Positions 7,235 to 7,644 of a stretch of 7,644 nt of DNA are shown piece after piece; position 1 is the first letter of the stretch, and each line of letters opens with the position of its first letter. The notes under the pieces are model-generated. The model searched no databases and was not told where the DNA came from. It was given only the letters and a program-made list of their open reading frames with translations. Source of the DNA: Opitutales bacterium (GTDB lineage: Bacteria > Verrucomicrobiota > Verrucomicrobiia > Opitutales > Opitutaceae); NCBI GenBank assembly GCA_021772595.1, contig JAJFLS010000414.1, positions 1 to 7,644 of the forward strand, in the 5' to 3' direction. A program made the position numbers and the translations under genes.

Positions 7235-7245
7235 AAGGAGCGTCA

Positions 7246-7644
7246 ATGGGAGAGTCACTCAAAATCGCATTGCTTTGCCATCCCACTGTGGGTGGTAGCG
7301 GAATTCTGGCTACAGAGCTCGGTCACCGATTGGCGGAGATGGGGCACGAGATTTACGTCATTTCGGAGCGTCCCCCTTTTCGATTGAACGACGATCATCC
7401 GAACGTGCATTTTTGCGAATCAACGCCGGTGGAATTCCCGCTCTTCAAGAGCCCGGACCATACGCTGCCTTTGGCCACACGAATCGCAGAGGTCTGCAGG
7501 CATCACAAGATCGACATCATTCACGCCCACTACGCGATTCCGCACACTGCCGCTGCTTGGATCGCGAAAGAGTTGATCGGCGAGGCAGCACCGCCGATTA
7601 TCACGACGCTTCATGGGACTGACATCGTTTATCTTGGCGAAATG
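7246..7644 (+). CDS. bshA: N-acetyl-alpha-D-glucosaminyl L-malate synthase, 5' part
   Basis: The first 133 codons of a GT4 glycosyltransferase (GT-B fold) run into the window end without a stop; the full enzyme is usually about 375-380 residues. BshA transfers GlcNAc from UDP-GlcNAc to L-malate, the first step of bacillithiol synthesis. The N-terminal Rossmann domain matches BshA closely: CHPTVGGSGILATELG (11-26) with the glycine-rich nucleotide-binding loop, the PFRLND segment (44-49), HAHYAIPH (93-100) and TTLHGTDI (120-127). These are BshA-specific rather than generic GT4 motifs. A strong ribosome binding site, AAAAGGAG (7233-7240), starts at the stop codon of the deacetylase gene and ends five bases before the ATG, with an 11-base intergenic gap. 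The gene order bshC-like, bshB, bshA places all three synthesis steps together. The C-terminal UDP-sugar-binding domain is outside the window. Confidence 0.93.
   Translation, partial: MGESLKIALLCHPTVGGSGILATELGHRLAEMGHEIYVISERPPFRLNDDHPNVHFCESTPVEFPLFKSPDHTLPLATRIAEVCRHHKIDIIHAHYAIPHTAAAWIAKELIGEAAPPIITTLHGTDIVYLGEM

Overview
The window holds seven protein genes: one on the minus strand at the left edge and six on the plus strand that look like a single operon running off the right edge. No tRNA, rRNA, CRISPR array or insertion sequence was seen. The centre of the window is a low-molecular-weight-thiol (bacillithiol, BSH) gene cluster. Its last two genes are recognisable as a BshB-type deacetylase and BshA (N-acetylglucosaminyl-malate synthase, cut by the window end). 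The gene directly before them encodes a very compact protein of 259 residues that keeps the hallmark motifs of the cysteine-adding enzyme BshC, which is normally about 540 residues.

Layout. Positions 47-1201 (minus) encode an exported TlpA/ResA-type thioredoxin. Positions 1202-1391 are the divergent promoter region, with a 7-bp hairpin near the plus-strand start. Then, all on plus: an exported 838-residue PIG-L/LmbE-family deacetylase (1392-3908); a 47-residue single-pass membrane protein (3898-4041) overlapping its end; a sodium:solute symporter with a ~95-residue charged insertion (4058-5752); the mini-BshC-like protein (5752-6531); the BshB-type deacetylase (6506-7234); and the 5' part of bshA (from 7246). 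Gene junctions are overlaps of 11, 1 and 26 bases or gaps of 16 and 11 bases, so co-transcription and translational coupling are very likely.

How the genes may work together. The last three genes supply the three known steps of bacillithiol synthesis: sugar-malate formation (BshA), deacetylation (BshB), cysteine addition (BshC-like). The first three look like an envelope module: an exported amidohydrolase of the same fold as BshB, plus a Na+-driven importer with a candidate small subunit. One inference is that the exported enzyme cleaves an amide in a sugar- or thiol-containing compound outside the cytoplasm and the symporter brings the product in to feed or recycle the thiol pool. The substrate cannot be read from sequence.

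Organism. Base composition is moderately GC-rich. The cell has an exported TlpA protein of the two-domain type common in Bacteroidota and related phyla, and the symporter resembles, from memory, a clade common in Bacteroidota. The GC-leaning codon use and the unusual BshC fit a Verrucomicrobiota-like or other deep Bacteroidota-related Gram-negative lineage better than a typical flavobacterium. This placement is low confidence.
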